A stretch of DNA of 64,000 nucleotides from Cohnella endophytica (GCF_003628305.1 NZ_RBZM01000009.1:124001-188000), one strand, 5' to 3'. Positions 50,519 to 63,749 are shown, counted from the stretch's first letter. The notes: a model not told the origin generated them from the letters alone. Numbers and translations are program-made.

Positions 50519-52117
50519 TCAATTCGGTTGGGTTTTCTTCAAGTAGGATCGCCAAGTGATGCACCACGTCTTCGGATCGTCCAAGGACGACTCGTCGTTC
50601 CGATGCACGGTGCTGTTGTGCGGAGCGGATTTGACGATGTCCGGATTCGTGTAAGCTTCGTTTGAAATATGCTCCAAAGCTTGGATATACTCGTCCAAGT
50701 CCTCCTTGGAGTACGATTCCGTCGGCTCCAACGTAAACGGCTGAGGTACGATGTAAGGATGATGCGACGTCCAATAGTGAAGCCCGAAATCGCACATCCG
50801 GCGCGTAATATCCTCCGTCGTCACTCCCGTTTCCTCCGTAAGCCGCTGCCAGCTGTAACGGACCTGTTCGAGTCGCCGTCCTTTGATATACGGCGCGCTC
50901 GCCCCGCGAATCCGCAATATTTTGTGATACAAATAGTTATTGTTCAGCACCGCGATGCGTGCGACGTCCTTCAGCCCTTCCGCGCCCAGGCTCATGATCC
51001 AAGCGTAAGAGCGAAGCACCGTCTGCGCGACGCCGTAGAAGCTGCGGACTTTGCCGATGCTTTCGTGCGGTTGACCTTGGAGCTCGTATCGGCTGCCATC
51101 GAACGTCACGAGCGGACCCGGCAAGAAACGCTTGAACGGTTCCGCCACGCCGAGCGCTCCGGTCGCCGGACCGCCGCACATGTGCGGCGCCGCGAACGTC
51201 TTATGCAGGTTAAAGAAGCACATATCGAAGCCCGCTTCCTTCGCCCGGGTAATGCCGAGCAGGCCGTTGGCGTTCGCTTGGTCGTAATAGCAGACGCCTC
51301 CCGCCGCGTGAACGACGTCCGTGAACTCTCTGATCCGGGGATTGTAGATTCCCGTGTCCTCCGGATTCGCGACGACGAAACCGGCCGTGCGCGGGGATAC
51401 CGCCTGTTTCAGCTTCTCCAGATCCGGGAAGCCGTCCTCGTCCGGATGCAGCGTGATAATCTTGTACCCTTTGACCGCCGCCGTCGCCGCTTGGGAAGGG
51501 TGGGAGAAAATCGTCGTGATGATCTCGTCCCGTTGATCGCCCTCTCCCCGCGAATCGTGATAAGCGCGTACGATCGAAGCCATCGCGAGCAGCGCTTGCG
51601 TGCCGCTGCTCGGTTGGAACGTGAAGGCGTCCATGCCGGATATCTCGCGCATTGCCAGATCCAGCTTGTGGAAAATTTCCAGCATGCCTTGGACCGTGCC
51701 CGTATCCTGCAATGGATGAAGCTCCATCATATGCGGTGTCCGGATGAGCATCTCGTTAATGCGCGGAATGTATTTCATCGTGCACGTCCCTTGCCCGATC
51801 TCCACGTTCAAGTCGGAGCCGAGCGTTTCTTGGGACAACCGCAAGTAATGCCGCAGAACTTTCGCTTGGCCGATCTCCGGCAGCTTGGGCGCTTCCGCTC
51901 GCCTCATGGACGCCGGGATCAAGCTCTCGCTTTCTCCCACCGCGCCCGCAATGCCCGCTTCCGTCCGAGGCGGAATAACGCCTCGCTCGCCCGGCCTGTG
52001 AAGCTCGAATACGACGGGTTCGTCCCACTTCGCTTGATGGAAGTTCCGCACCTTATGGTCCCTGCGGATACGCTTCATAGGAGTCGATTGTTTCGGCTTG
52101 TTCGAATCGTTATGCAC
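50519..52117 (-). CDS. GcvPB-like PLP protein (divergent glycine dehydrogenase subunit 2)
   Basis: 532 residues, fold type I PLP enzyme related to the C-terminal half of glycine decarboxylase P-protein. Kept: the CTMKYIPRIN segment near residue 100, YYDQANANGLLG near 275, and NLHKTFAAPH near 302-311 with the PLP lysine. Changed: the AHGTNP segment is SHPSQA (near 205), and the phosphate loop PHGGGGPG is PHMCGGPATG. N-terminal extension is Lys/Arg-rich. GTG at 52117 has GGAGGGGA 8-9 nt upstream and overlaps the GcvPA-like stop by 8 bp. Without gcvT and gcvH in the operon and with these changes, a substrate other than glycine is likely. It could still be an ordinary paralogue using H-protein from elsewhere. 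Confidence 0.8.
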   Translation of the reverse strand: MHNDSNKPKQSTPMKRIRRDHKVRNFHQAKWDEPVVFELHRPGERGVIPPRTEAGIAGAVGESESLIPASMRRAEAPKLPEIGQAKVLRHYLRLSQETLGSDLNVEIGQGTCTMKYIPRINEMLIRTPHMMELHPLQDTGTVQGMLEIFHKLDLAMREISGMDAFTFQPSSGTQALLAMASIVRAYHDSRGEGDQRDEIITTIFSHPSQAATAAVKGYKIITLHPDEDGFPDLEKLKQAVSPRTAGFVVANPEDTGIYNPRIREFTDVVHAAGGVCYYDQANANGLLGITRAKEAGFDMCFFNLHKTFAAPHMCGGPATGALGVAEPFKRFLPGPLVTFDGSRYELQGQPHESIGKVRSFYGVAQTVLRSYAWIMSLGAEGLKDVARIAVLNNNYLYHKILRIRGASAPYIKGRRLEQVRYSWQRLTEETGVTTEDITRRMCDFGLHYWTSHHPYIVPQPFTLEPTESYSKEDLDEYIQALEHISNEAYTNPDIVKSAPHNSTVHRNDESSLDDPKTWCITWRSYLKKTQPN

Positions 52118-53507
52118 GGACGATCCCCTCCATCTCTGCCGCAAGCCGGTCCAGGTCCGCTTGGGAATGAATTTCCGTTACGCAATACAGGGCGCATTGT
52201 CCCCATTCGGGATAACTTGCGGACAAATCCTTGCCTCCGAATATGCCGGCGTCCAGCAGCTTCGCGTTAATGTCCGCGACCGTCAGTCCCGTGCCGTTGA
52301 AGTCGACGACGAATTCCTTGAAGAAATCCGACTCGGGGAATCGCAAGGATACGCCCGGGATCGCCGCAAGCTTCTTCGCCGCGTAACGCGATTTCTGCAT
52401 AATCGTCCCGCCCAGCTCGTGCATGCCATGCGGGCCCATTAAGGACAAGTACACGCCTGCCGTTATGCCCCATAGGGCGGTCTGGGTTCCGACCGACTCC
52501 TTCCCCTTCTCGCGAAGGGCGAAAGACGTACGTTCGTAAGCGACGTCGCCGAAGCCGTATTCGCCCTCGACTTCGGTCGGCACGATGCCGAACAAGCGGG
52601 ACGGGTATTCCATGACGAACGTCTCGTCGTCGTGCGTCGCGATAAAGCCGGCTTGCCCGCCGCCGTAGTTCATGTGCATCCCGAGCGGCTGCAGATCCCC
52701 GCACACGATGTCCGCGCCGTAGCGGCTAGGCGGTTCCAATACTCCCAGCGAGATCGGATCGACTCCGACGATCGAGATGGCTTGGACGGAATGCGCCAGC
52801 TCGGAAATTTCGTTCCCGCGGTCTTCGATCATGCCGAGATAACTCGGCACCTCGAAATAGACGGCGGCAATATCGTCGGACAACTTAGCGCGCAGATCGG
52901 CCAAATCCATTTTACCGGTACGAGCATCGATCTCGACAAAACGAAGCTCCATGACCGGCGTGCAATAGTTATGAATGATCATCGCTTTATCGGGATCGAC
53001 GGACTTCGGCAGTAACGCCACCGAACGGCCCGTAATGCGACCCGCCATCCGAATCGCCGTCGACGCGGCTTGCGCCCAATCGAAGGTCGGAACGTTAACG
53101 ACGTCCATGTCGACCAGCTCGGCGACGAGGCTTTGGTATTCGAATAACGTCTGGAAGCGGCCATGATCTTCATAAGGTTCGCCCGCGTATGCGGTCACGA
53201 ATTCAGAACGTTGATTAATCTCGTCGCAGATGGCGGGAATGAAGTGCTGCCAGCAGCCTGCGCCGAGGAAGTTAACGTAAGCTCCCGCATGCAGATTCCG
53301 GGCCAATAACCCTTCGACATGCCGACGAAGCTCGTATTCATCCATCGCGGCGGGGAGATTCATCTCCCGGTTCAGCTTCAGGCTATCCGGAATCGCGTCG
53401 TGAAGCTGCTCGACCGATTCGAGGCCGATTTCTTCCAGCATCGCTTGCCGAACCTCGGGAACCGTGTTCGGTATATAAGGATGGGCATAAGTTCTGTTCT
53501 CGGACAT
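52110..53507 (-). CDS. GcvPA-like protein (divergent glycine dehydrogenase subunit 1)
   Basis: 465 residues, related to the N-terminal half of P-protein (HPYIPNT.. start, YVNFLGAGCWQHFIPAICDEINQRSEF near residue 80, FEYQSLVAELVDMDVVN near 122, VDPISLGVLEPP near 245, and ADIVCGDLQPLGMHMNYGGGQAGF near 260-285). Typical motifs are altered: YTPYQPEISQG is AYAGEPYEDHGRFQ, DGATA is DWAQAAST, and the REKATSN region is EKGKESVGTQTALWG. ATG with CGGAGG upstream. Follows the SDR gene by 27 bp and overlaps the GcvPB-like gene, so the two subunits are made together as in canonical alpha2beta2 P-protein. Confidence 0.8.
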   Translation of the reverse strand: MSENRTYAHPYIPNTVPEVRQAMLEEIGLESVEQLHDAIPDSLKLNREMNLPAAMDEYELRRHVEGLLARNLHAGAYVNFLGAGCWQHFIPAICDEINQRSEFVTAYAGEPYEDHGRFQTLFEYQSLVAELVDMDVVNVPTFDWAQAASTAIRMAGRITGRSVALLPKSVDPDKAMIIHNYCTPVMELRFVEIDARTGKMDLADLRAKLSDDIAAVYFEVPSYLGMIEDRGNEISELAHSVQAISIVGVDPISLGVLEPPSRYGADIVCGDLQPLGMHMNYGGGQAGFIATHDDETFVMEYPSRLFGIVPTEVEGEYGFGDVAYERTSFALREKGKESVGTQTALWGITAGVYLSLMGPHGMHELGGTIMQKSRYAAKKLAAIPGVSLRFPESDFFKEFVVDFNGTGLTVADINAKLLDAGIFGGKDLSASYPEWGQCALYCVTEIHSQADLDRLAAEMEGIVRA

Positions 53508-53534
53508 GGTAACGCCTCCGTTCCTCTAATCTCG

Positions 53535-57474
<3,940 letters not shown>

Positions 57475-57495
57475 CTATTTTTCGCGATACCGAAC

Positions 57496-58308
57496 CTATC
57501 CCTTAATTCCCGTACCCGCGATTCCCCCGACGATAAAACGCTGTGCGAAGAAGAAGACGGCCAAAGGAGGAATCGAGATCAAGACGGTGATCGCCATGAT
57601 CGATTGCATATCTACGCCGTACATGCCTTTGAATTGCGACAAGCCGAGCGTTAGCGTGTATTTCATCTGGTCGTTCAGGAAAATGAGCGGTCCCAAGTAG
57701 TCGTTCCAGCAGTTCATCATCTGGAATACGGCTACGAGTATAAGCGAGGGTCCCATGAGAGGGACGATGATTCTCGCGAAAATGCCCATTTTGCTGGCTC
57801 CGTCGATCGTAGCCGCCTCGTCCAGCTCGCGGGGGATCGTCAGAATGAATTGCCTCAGCAAAAAGATAAAGTAAGCCGACCCGAACCATGACGGAACGAT
57901 GAGCGGTTTGAGCGTATTGATCCAGCCGAGATAGTTGAACTCCATGTATTGGGGAATCATCGTGACTTCCCATGGAATCATCATCGTCGCCAGCACGACA
58001 AGGAACAGAAAGTCCCTTCCTTTGAACGCGAACCTCGCGAAGCCGTAGGCGACCAGAGCGCACGAGATCAGTTGGCCCAACGTGGACATCAACGTTACGA
58101 CGACCGTGTTTCGCAGAAAGACGTTAAAAGGTTGAACCGTCCACGCCTCGGCGAAGTTGCTGAATTTCCAAACGGAAGGAATCCACTTCGGCGGAAACAG
58201 GTACAGCTCCGTCTGCGATTTCAGCGCCGTCGTGACCGCCCAGAACAGCGGGGCGATGAATAGAAGCGAGCAGAAAACCAACAGCGCGTACACGAACGGC
58301 TTTCTCAT
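57496..58308 (-). CDS. Carbohydrate ABC transporter permease (MalG/LacG type)
   Basis: 270 residues with six membrane segments. The EAA loop is at about residues 155-175 (PRELDEAATIDGASKMGIFAR), and FWAVTTALKSQTELYLFPPKWIPS at the N-terminus is typical of the G-type permease. Overlaps the preceding permease by ATGA (58305-58308), showing tight coupling. Works with the binding protein and an ATPase encoded elsewhere. Confidence 0.92.
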   Translation of the reverse strand: MRKPFVYALLVFCSLLFIAPLFWAVTTALKSQTELYLFPPKWIPSVWKFSNFAEAWTVQPFNVFLRNTVVVTLMSTLGQLISCALVAYGFARFAFKGRDFLFLVVLATMMIPWEVTMIPQYMEFNYLGWINTLKPLIVPSWFGSAYFIFLLRQFILTIPRELDEAATIDGASKMGIFARIIVPLMGPSLILVAVFQMMNCWNDYLGPLIFLNDQMKYTLTLGLSQFKGMYGVDMQSIMAITVLISIPPLAVFFFAQRFIVGGIAGTGIKG

Positions 58309-59282
58309 CCCGATCGCCTCCTAGCGTTCCGTTTCGGCTTGCGCTTCATTTCTCCCTCGTAGAACACCCAGGCCTCGGACGATTTGAATACGAGGAACGA
58401 AAGCCCGAGCACGATCAGGAACATAAACCATGCGTTCGCCGCGGAATAACCCATCCTGAAATACTTGAACGCGTTCTCGTACATGTACATCGCATAGAAA
58501 TAGGTCGATTTCATCGGGCCGCCCCCGGTCAGCACGAGCGCCAAGGTCAGCTGTTGAAACGCCGCGATTATCGAAGTGATGAGGTTGAACAGGATCGTCG
58601 GACTGAGCATCGGAACCGTGATGCTGACGAACCGCCTAAGCGTGCCCGCGCCGTCGATCGAAGCCGATTCGTACAAGTCTTTGGGGATGCCCTTCAGTCC
58701 CGCCAGGAAAATCAGCATCATCGCGCCCTGTCCCCACAAGCTTGCAAGCACCATGGCGACCAAGGACCAGCGTGTATCGTTCAGCCAATCGGGGCCTTGT
58801 ACCCCGACCAAGGAAAGGAAAAAGTTCAGAATACCGTATTCGCCGCTGTAAACCCATGACCAGATCATCGCCAGCGCGACTCCCGATATGACGGAAGGCA
58901 AGTAAAACGCCGTCCGGAAAAAGGCGTTGCCCCTGGTGCTCTGGTTCAGCAGGATGGCGAGTCCCATGGCCACGATAATATTGAGCGGAACGAAAATCGC
59001 CGCGAACTTAAGCGTAATTCCGAAAGACTTCCAGAACAGCGGATCTTGCGTGAACATTTCGGTGTAGTTGCCGAAACCTATAAAATGAACCTGGCCGACG
59101 ATCGGCCAATCGAACAGGGAGATGACGAGAGAAAACAACAACGGTCCTAAAGTGAAAACAAGGAATCCGACGATCCAGGGGAAAATGAAGAGGTAGGGCG
59201 TTACCCTACCCCTTCCGCGTTTCCTTGCAGGCTTGAGGCTGGCCGCGCTTTCCCCCGCTTGGCGCGGGTATGTGTTAGCCAT
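58305..59282 (-). CDS. Sugar ABC transporter permease (MalF/LacF type)
   Basis: 325 residues. A basic N-terminal tail (KPARKRGRGRVTPYLFIFPWI) is followed by six membrane helices, with the EAA loop at about 205-225 (PKDLYESASIDGAGTLRRFVS). Basic C-terminal tail (KRKPKRNARRRSG). ATG with AGAAGGTAG upstream. Begins 21 bp after the binding-protein gene. Forms the channel with the G-type permease downstream. Confidence 0.92.
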   Translation of the reverse strand: MANTYPRQAGESAASLKPARKRGRGRVTPYLFIFPWIVGFLVFTLGPLLFSLVISLFDWPIVGQVHFIGFGNYTEMFTQDPLFWKSFGITLKFAAIFVPLNIIVAMGLAILLNQSTRGNAFFRTAFYLPSVISGVALAMIWSWVYSGEYGILNFFLSLVGVQGPDWLNDTRWSLVAMVLASLWGQGAMMLIFLAGLKGIPKDLYESASIDGAGTLRRFVSITVPMLSPTILFNLITSIIAAFQQLTLALVLTGGGPMKSTYFYAMYMYENAFKYFRMGYSAANAWFMFLIVLGLSFLVFKSSEAWVFYEGEMKRKPKRNARRRSG

Positions 59283-59303
59283 CTCTCTACCTTCTTTCTT
59301 GGT

Positions 59304-60584
59304 TTATTTCAAGAAGCGCTGGCTGTCTTTCACCGCTTCGTTTAAAGCATCCTGCGCTACGCTGCCGTGCACGACCGCTTCCACGGCCGCCGACAATTGA
59401 CGGTTGACCTCGTTCCACTTCGCGTTCAGCAAGAACGCCGGCGTGTTGTCGGAACGTTCGAGCATCGTGTAGAAAGGCTTATACAAAGGATCCTGATCCT
59501 TCTTCAGCTCGTTGACCACGCTGACCCGAACGGGCAGATCGGCGGTGCGCATCTTGATCGCTTCGTCGGAGGCATAATATTTGATGAACTCCCACGCGAG
59601 CTCCTTCTGCTTCGAATCCTTGGCGATGGACAACGCGGACTCCGCGATGACGCCTTTGACCGGTTTTCCCGGGAACGCGGGCATTTCCACCGTACCGACG
59701 TCGATACCCGCCGCTTTGAACGATTCGAGCGGCCAAATTCCGCTCTCCCACATGGCCAGCTTGCCGGCTTTGAAAATATCCTCGCCGCTTTGTTGGCCTT
59801 TGCCTCCGACCAGTACCGCGGAACCGTTCTTCACGAGATCGCCGAACATCTGGATCGATTCGGCGGTTTCTTTGCTGTTCATGTAGCCGTCGATCGTCTT
59901 GCCGTCGTCGGAGATGAACGAGCTGCCGTTGCTCCATACGAAGCCTTGCAGGTCGTACGTATCGTTCGAAGCGCGAACTCCGAACCCATACTGCTTTTGG
60001 GCTTTGTCGGTCAGTTTCTTCGAAATGTCCTGGAAGTCGCTCCAGGTCCAGCCGTCCTTCGGATAAGGAACCTGCGCGGCGTCGAAAAGCTTCTTGTTGT
60101 AATACACGACGCGCGTCGTGAAGCCTACCGGAATGCCGTAAAGCTTATCGTCGATCTTGCCGTAATTGAATAGTCCGGAATAGAAATCGTCCATGTTGAG
60201 ACTCGCGTCTTGCGAGGCATAGCTATCGAGCGGCTCCAAGGATTGGTGGTACGTCGGGAAATCCCACATGTACATCACGTCCGGAGGATTGGTGGCGCCG
60301 AATCCCGCGGCTAGCTTCTGATCGAAACCGTCCGCGTAAGCTTCCACCTGAACCTTCGTTCCAGGGTGATCTTGCTCGAACTTCTTGGCGATGTCTTGCT
60401 CGATCTTCAGGGCGTCGCCCGTATCCCAAGTCGCGAAGCGGATCGTCTTCGATGCCGCGGAAGTTCCGCCGGAAGAGCTCGCGGTCGCGGAAGGTTGCGC
60501 GCCATCGTTGTTGCCGCCGCATCCCGCCAACAGGCTAACGGACATGGCCGAAACCAGGACAAGCATGGAACTTTTTTTTCTCAT
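59304..60584 (-). CDS. Extracellular sugar-binding lipoprotein
   Basis: 426 residues. Lipobox LLAGC (cysteine near 22), Ser/Gly/Ala-rich linker to residue 45, then a family 1 binding domain (IRFATWDTGDALKIEQDIAKKFEQDHPGT, PDVMYMWDFPTYHQSLEPLD, YGIPVGFTTRVVYYNKKLFDAAQVPYP, GKLAMWESGIWPLESF). ATG with GGGGAGG. First gene of the operon, behind the inverted-repeat promoter region at 60621-60662. Substrate probably a beta-galactoside or galactose-containing oligosaccharide, judged only from lacZ. Confidence 0.92.
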   Translation of the reverse strand: MRKKSSMLVLVSAMSVSLLAGCGGNNDGAQPSATASSSGGTSAASKTIRFATWDTGDALKIEQDIAKKFEQDHPGTKVQVEAYADGFDQKLAAGFGATNPPDVMYMWDFPTYHQSLEPLDSYASQDASLNMDDFYSGLFNYGKIDDKLYGIPVGFTTRVVYYNKKLFDAAQVPYPKDGWTWSDFQDISKKLTDKAQKQYGFGVRASNDTYDLQGFVWSNGSSFISDDGKTIDGYMNSKETAESIQMFGDLVKNGSAVLVGGKGQQSGEDIFKAGKLAMWESGIWPLESFKAAGIDVGTVEMPAFPGKPVKGVIAESALSIAKDSKQKELAWEFIKYYASDEAIKMRTADLPVRVSVVNELKKDQDPLYKPFYTMLERSDNTPAFLLNAKWNEVNRQLSAAVEAVVHGSVAQDALNEAVKDSQRFLK

Positions 60585-60620
60585 TCGAGCAGCCTCCCCT
60601 AACTGTTTATGAAATAGATT

Positions 60621-60662
60621 GAACCGCTTTCATTGTTATTGTAGCTAACATGAAAGCGGTTC
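60621..60662 (-). promoter_or_regulatory. Exact inverted repeat framing a -10 box before the sugar operon
   Basis: GAACCGCTTTCA (60621-60632) and TGAAAGCGGTTC (60651-60662) are perfect 12-bp inverted repeats. On the minus strand the 18-bp spacer contains TACAAT, a good -10 box, and the upstream arm begins with TTGAAC as a poor -35. The arms would cover the -35 region and the start site, so this looks like an operator rather than a terminator; no U-run follows. Confidence 0.6.
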
Positions 60663-60719
60663 AAAACCGACAAGTATTCGATCATTTGCGCGTTTTTGTT
60701 AGGTTGCCGCCCCGGGGTG

Positions 60720-61937
60720 TCATTCTGTTCGGGACGCGCCGTCTTTTTGTTGCGCGCGGTAGTGGCTAGGCGTCGTACCCGTGCAGCGCTTGAACCATTT
60801 GCTGAAATATTTGCTATCGCCAAGTCCCGTGCGTTCGGCGATTTCCTGCATCGTAAGCGTAGTATCCTTAAGATAACCGTAAGCGAGCTTAAGTTTTCTT
60901 TTATATTGAAAAGCGACGAAGCTGTCTCCCACCGCTTTCTTGAACATGATCGAGAAATGGCTCCGGCTGAGCCCCACCTGACCGGCCACGTCGCTGACCG
61001 ACCAGTCGGCCGCGGGATTGTCGCACAGCAGCTTCACCGCTTTCCGGATCGGACTTGGCCAATCGGTTAGCGATACCCCGTACGTTTTCTCCAATTCCGC
61101 TTCCCCGTGCAACGACGAGATCGCTTCCAGCCGGTCTTCCGGCCGAAGCAGTGGACCTCTCTTAGCCCAGTGCAGCAATGGAAATTGTCCCTTGTTTTCC
61201 ACGAGTAAGCCGTCCGCCGCCTCCTTCATGGACTCCGGCACGAGCCAATAGCAGCGTTCTTCTCCGTAATCGATCATCGCCCCGTCCCGTCTAAGCCCAT
61301 CCGCCCATTCCGCGCCGGCCACGAGCTGTTGCCAGGTCGTTCCGCTGCCTGCCGTCTTGATCAAGTACGCGTAAACCGGCTGATCGCCCCAATTCCAGCG
61401 ATCTCCGGAGCGGCTCTCCATCTCGCGCGCGAATTTGTCGCTATGGCCGGTGAGCCACGCATAGAGCATGGTACCGCTCTTGTCTTCGGCGGATTCCGTT
61501 TCCGTATTCGGTTCGGTCGCCTGGATAGGAACGTCCCGGGAAACGGAAAGCTCCCTTTGGAACTTCCCGAGCATCACTTCGAGCTCGTCGTCCTCGAAAG
61601 CCGTCTTGAGCAAATAACCCGACGCTCCCAGCTTAAGGCCTTCCTTGGCGTATTCGAAATCCCGGTGACAGCTGAGCAGTACGATTCTCGTGTCGGGCTC
61701 CGCTTCCTTTACTTTGCGGGATAGCTCGATACCGTCCATCTCCGGCATTACGATGTCGGTAATGACGATTTCCGGCCGATGCTCCAAGAACGCCTCCCAG
61801 GCTTTGCGTCCGTTCGGGGCGTCCGCCACGACTTCCATTCCGTACGCGGCCCAAGGCACGGTAGCCTGCAGCCCTTTACGGACGATGCTCTCATCGTCGG
61901 CGATTAACACTTTAATCGGTTTCGTTATTTTCTCCAT
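60720..61937 (-). CDS. YesN-type response regulator (receiver + AraC HTH)
   Basis: 405 residues. Receiver domain 1-125 with VLIADDESIVRKGLQATVPW, phosphorylatable Asp in IVITDIVMPEMDGIEL near 60, and Lys in GYLLKTAFEDDEL near 110. A variable middle domain follows, then two AraC helix-turn-helix units in the last 100 residues (WSVSDVAGQVGLSRSHFSIMF; TMQEIAERTGLGDSKYFSKWFK). ATG with AAGGAG; overlaps the kinase gene by 26 bp. In Paenibacillaceae such pairs activate the adjacent sugar ABC operon; here that is the binding-protein/lacZ operon directly downstream. Confidence 0.93.
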   Translation of the reverse strand: MEKITKPIKVLIADDESIVRKGLQATVPWAAYGMEVVADAPNGRKAWEAFLEHRPEIVITDIVMPEMDGIELSRKVKEAEPDTRIVLLSCHRDFEYAKEGLKLGASGYLLKTAFEDDELEVMLGKFQRELSVSRDVPIQATEPNTETESAEDKSGTMLYAWLTGHSDKFAREMESRSGDRWNWGDQPVYAYLIKTAGSGTTWQQLVAGAEWADGLRRDGAMIDYGEERCYWLVPESMKEAADGLLVENKGQFPLLHWAKRGPLLRPEDRLEAISSLHGEAELEKTYGVSLTDWPSPIRKAVKLLCDNPAADWSVSDVAGQVGLSRSHFSIMFKKAVGDSFVAFQYKRKLKLAYGYLKDTTLTMQEIAERTGLGDSKYFSKWFKRCTGTTPSHYRAQQKDGASRTE

Positions 61938-63666
61938 GCGGGGTCATCTCCTTCTTGGGCCATAGAATGACGATCGTCGTGCCTTCTCCCGGCGAGGATC
62001 CGACTTTTAACCCGTATTGTTGCCCGAAATGCAGTTTGAATTTCTGATTCGCGTTTTGTAAGCCAAGGCCTCCTCTGCCTTTACGCTTCGCCCCCGGAAG
62101 CAGAAGCCGTTTCAGCTTCTCCTGAGGAATCCCCGCGCCGTTATCGAACAGGGTAAGCCGAAGCAGATTGCCCGTTTCCTCGATTGTTAACTTTATGATG
62201 CCTTGGCCGTCTTCGAAGCCGTGGAAAAACGTATTTTCGAATAGCGGCTGCAACGTCATGCGGGGAATGAGGTAATGCTTCAGAGCCTCTTCGCAAGTCA
62301 CTTCGTATTCGAAGACGGGTCCATAACGCACTTCCTGGATTTTGAGAAAATGCTCGATGATTTGGAGTTCGCGACCGAGCGGAACGAGCTCCTGCGTAAT
62401 ATCCAAATTGCCTTCCAGCACCATCGTCAAGTGGTACAGCATCTGGCGGATATCGTCGGCGCCCTGGAGCTTGGCCTTCCACTGGATGGAATTCAACGTA
62501 TTGAACAGCAGATGCGGATTGATCTGGTAATGGAAAGCCTTAAGCTCCGCTTCTTTCTTAAGCCGTTCGTTTCTCTCGACCTCGCGAATCAACGATTGGA
62601 TGCGGCCCACCATGTTATTGAAGCTAATATCCAAGCTGCCGAGCTCGTCTTTTGCTTCGACTTTCGTACGGGTGTGAAGCTTCCCGATGCTGACCTTCTG
62701 CATCGAATCCTTCAACCGACGGATTCGGGCGGTAAACCGGGAAGAGAACAAATAGGCAAGACCGAAAGCGAGCAAGCACGATGCGGCCGCGGCGATGATC
62801 GTATTGGACCTGATCATGCGGGACGAACGATAGAAGGCTTTGGCGGGCAGCCGGGCCTCAATGGTCCAAACGTTCGCTTTCAGCTTTCTGTTCCATACGA
62901 TGTCGCTCTCGTGCGAAGAAAATTCGGACGCGGTTTCGTAAATGGAGCGCCCCGTCGAATCGCTGACGACGAGATGGGCTTGCGTATCGTACTCGAAAAG
63001 CCGAAACATCCGCAGAAGCTCGTCGGCATTTTCCTCGATTAGGATAGTGCTTCCCCGCAGCGCACCGTAAGGGTTATTGATCGGCACCGCCAAGCCTAGC
63101 ACGGGTTGACCCGGGTTTTCCTCATCCGCTTCTTGAAGTCCGTGATTCTGCGAATAGAAACCCAGCCAATATTCGCCCGTGTAAGCATCGGGGATGGATC
63201 GCCATTCCGGAATGCGGTTCAGCTTGGCGACGTCGAGATTATTTTCCCCATAATAATAGCCGGAGCGGGTAATAATATAAATGCCGGACGTTCGTTCGGT
63301 TTTAAGCGCTTTCAGAAAATCTTCCAGATTATTCTTATCCAGGATTTCTTTATAAGTCGTTGGAATATCTCCGCCTAAACCTACGCGCGCCGGATCGAGC
63401 AAATACGAGTAGATTGTTTCCGTCGTTTGGTTCATCCGGTTGAGATAGGTGCTTGTTTGCTGTTCCAACTGCGCTACGGCGTTCTCTCCGTATTTGCCGA
63501 ATTGCGAGTTCACGGTCTTCGCCGATTGATAATAAGACAAGGCGCCGAGAGACAACAGCGGAATGATCGTCACGATCAGAAAACAAACGAGCAGTTTGGT
63601 GCGAATGCTCCGGTAGGACCCGGACAAGAGACGGGCGGCTAGTTGCTTTAATGGCCTGAACTTCAT
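61912..63666 (-). CDS. YesM-type sensor histidine kinase
   Basis: 584 residues. Transmembrane helix near 23-45 (LLVCFLIVTIIPLLSLGALS), large extracellular dCache-like sensor (about 50-290), second helix near 290-310, HAMP (RIRRLKDSMQKVSIGKLHTRTKVEAKDELG region), and a His_kinase domain with phospho-acceptor in FHYQINPHLLFNTLNSIQWKA near 385. The HATPase end carries LTLFDNGAGIPQEKL and GGLGLQN. Senses an extracellular sugar, probably with the binding protein of the operon, and phosphorylates the YesN-type partner. ATG with GGGGAGG. Confidence 0.93.
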   Translation of the reverse strand: MKFRPLKQLAARLLSGSYRSIRTKLLVCFLIVTIIPLLSLGALSYYQSAKTVNSQFGKYGENAVAQLEQQTSTYLNRMNQTTETIYSYLLDPARVGLGGDIPTTYKEILDKNNLEDFLKALKTERTSGIYIITRSGYYYGENNLDVAKLNRIPEWRSIPDAYTGEYWLGFYSQNHGLQEADEENPGQPVLGLAVPINNPYGALRGSTILIEENADELLRMFRLFEYDTQAHLVVSDSTGRSIYETASEFSSHESDIVWNRKLKANVWTIEARLPAKAFYRSSRMIRSNTIIAAAASCLLAFGLAYLFSSRFTARIRRLKDSMQKVSIGKLHTRTKVEAKDELGSLDISFNNMVGRIQSLIREVERNERLKKEAELKAFHYQINPHLLFNTLNSIQWKAKLQGADDIRQMLYHLTMVLEGNLDITQELVPLGRELQIIEHFLKIQEVRYGPVFEYEVTCEEALKHYLIPRMTLQPLFENTFFHGFEDGQGIIKLTIEETGNLLRLTLFDNGAGIPQEKLKRLLLPGAKRKGRGGLGLQNANQKFKLHFGQQYGLKVGSSPGEGTTIVILWPKKEMTPHGENNETD

Positions 63667-63749
63667 GATCTTAAGCCTCCCCTCTTTCTCCGCCTAGCAT
63701 AAGTACCTGAAGTGTATCATGAACAAAATCCGACATCCAATACGGCGAA

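Noticed and set aside
50669..52270. 533-codon open frame on the plus strand opposite the GcvPB-like gene
   Set aside because: Arg/His/Val-rich translation with no recognisable domain and no ribosome binding site; it is the antisense shadow of a GC-rich gene with strong motifs on the other strand.
50519..53507. Simple call as housekeeping glycine cleavage gcvPA-gcvPB
   Set aside because: No gcvT, gcvH or glycine riboswitch nearby, a sugar-operon context, and several conserved P-protein motifs are changed; reported as GcvP-like only.
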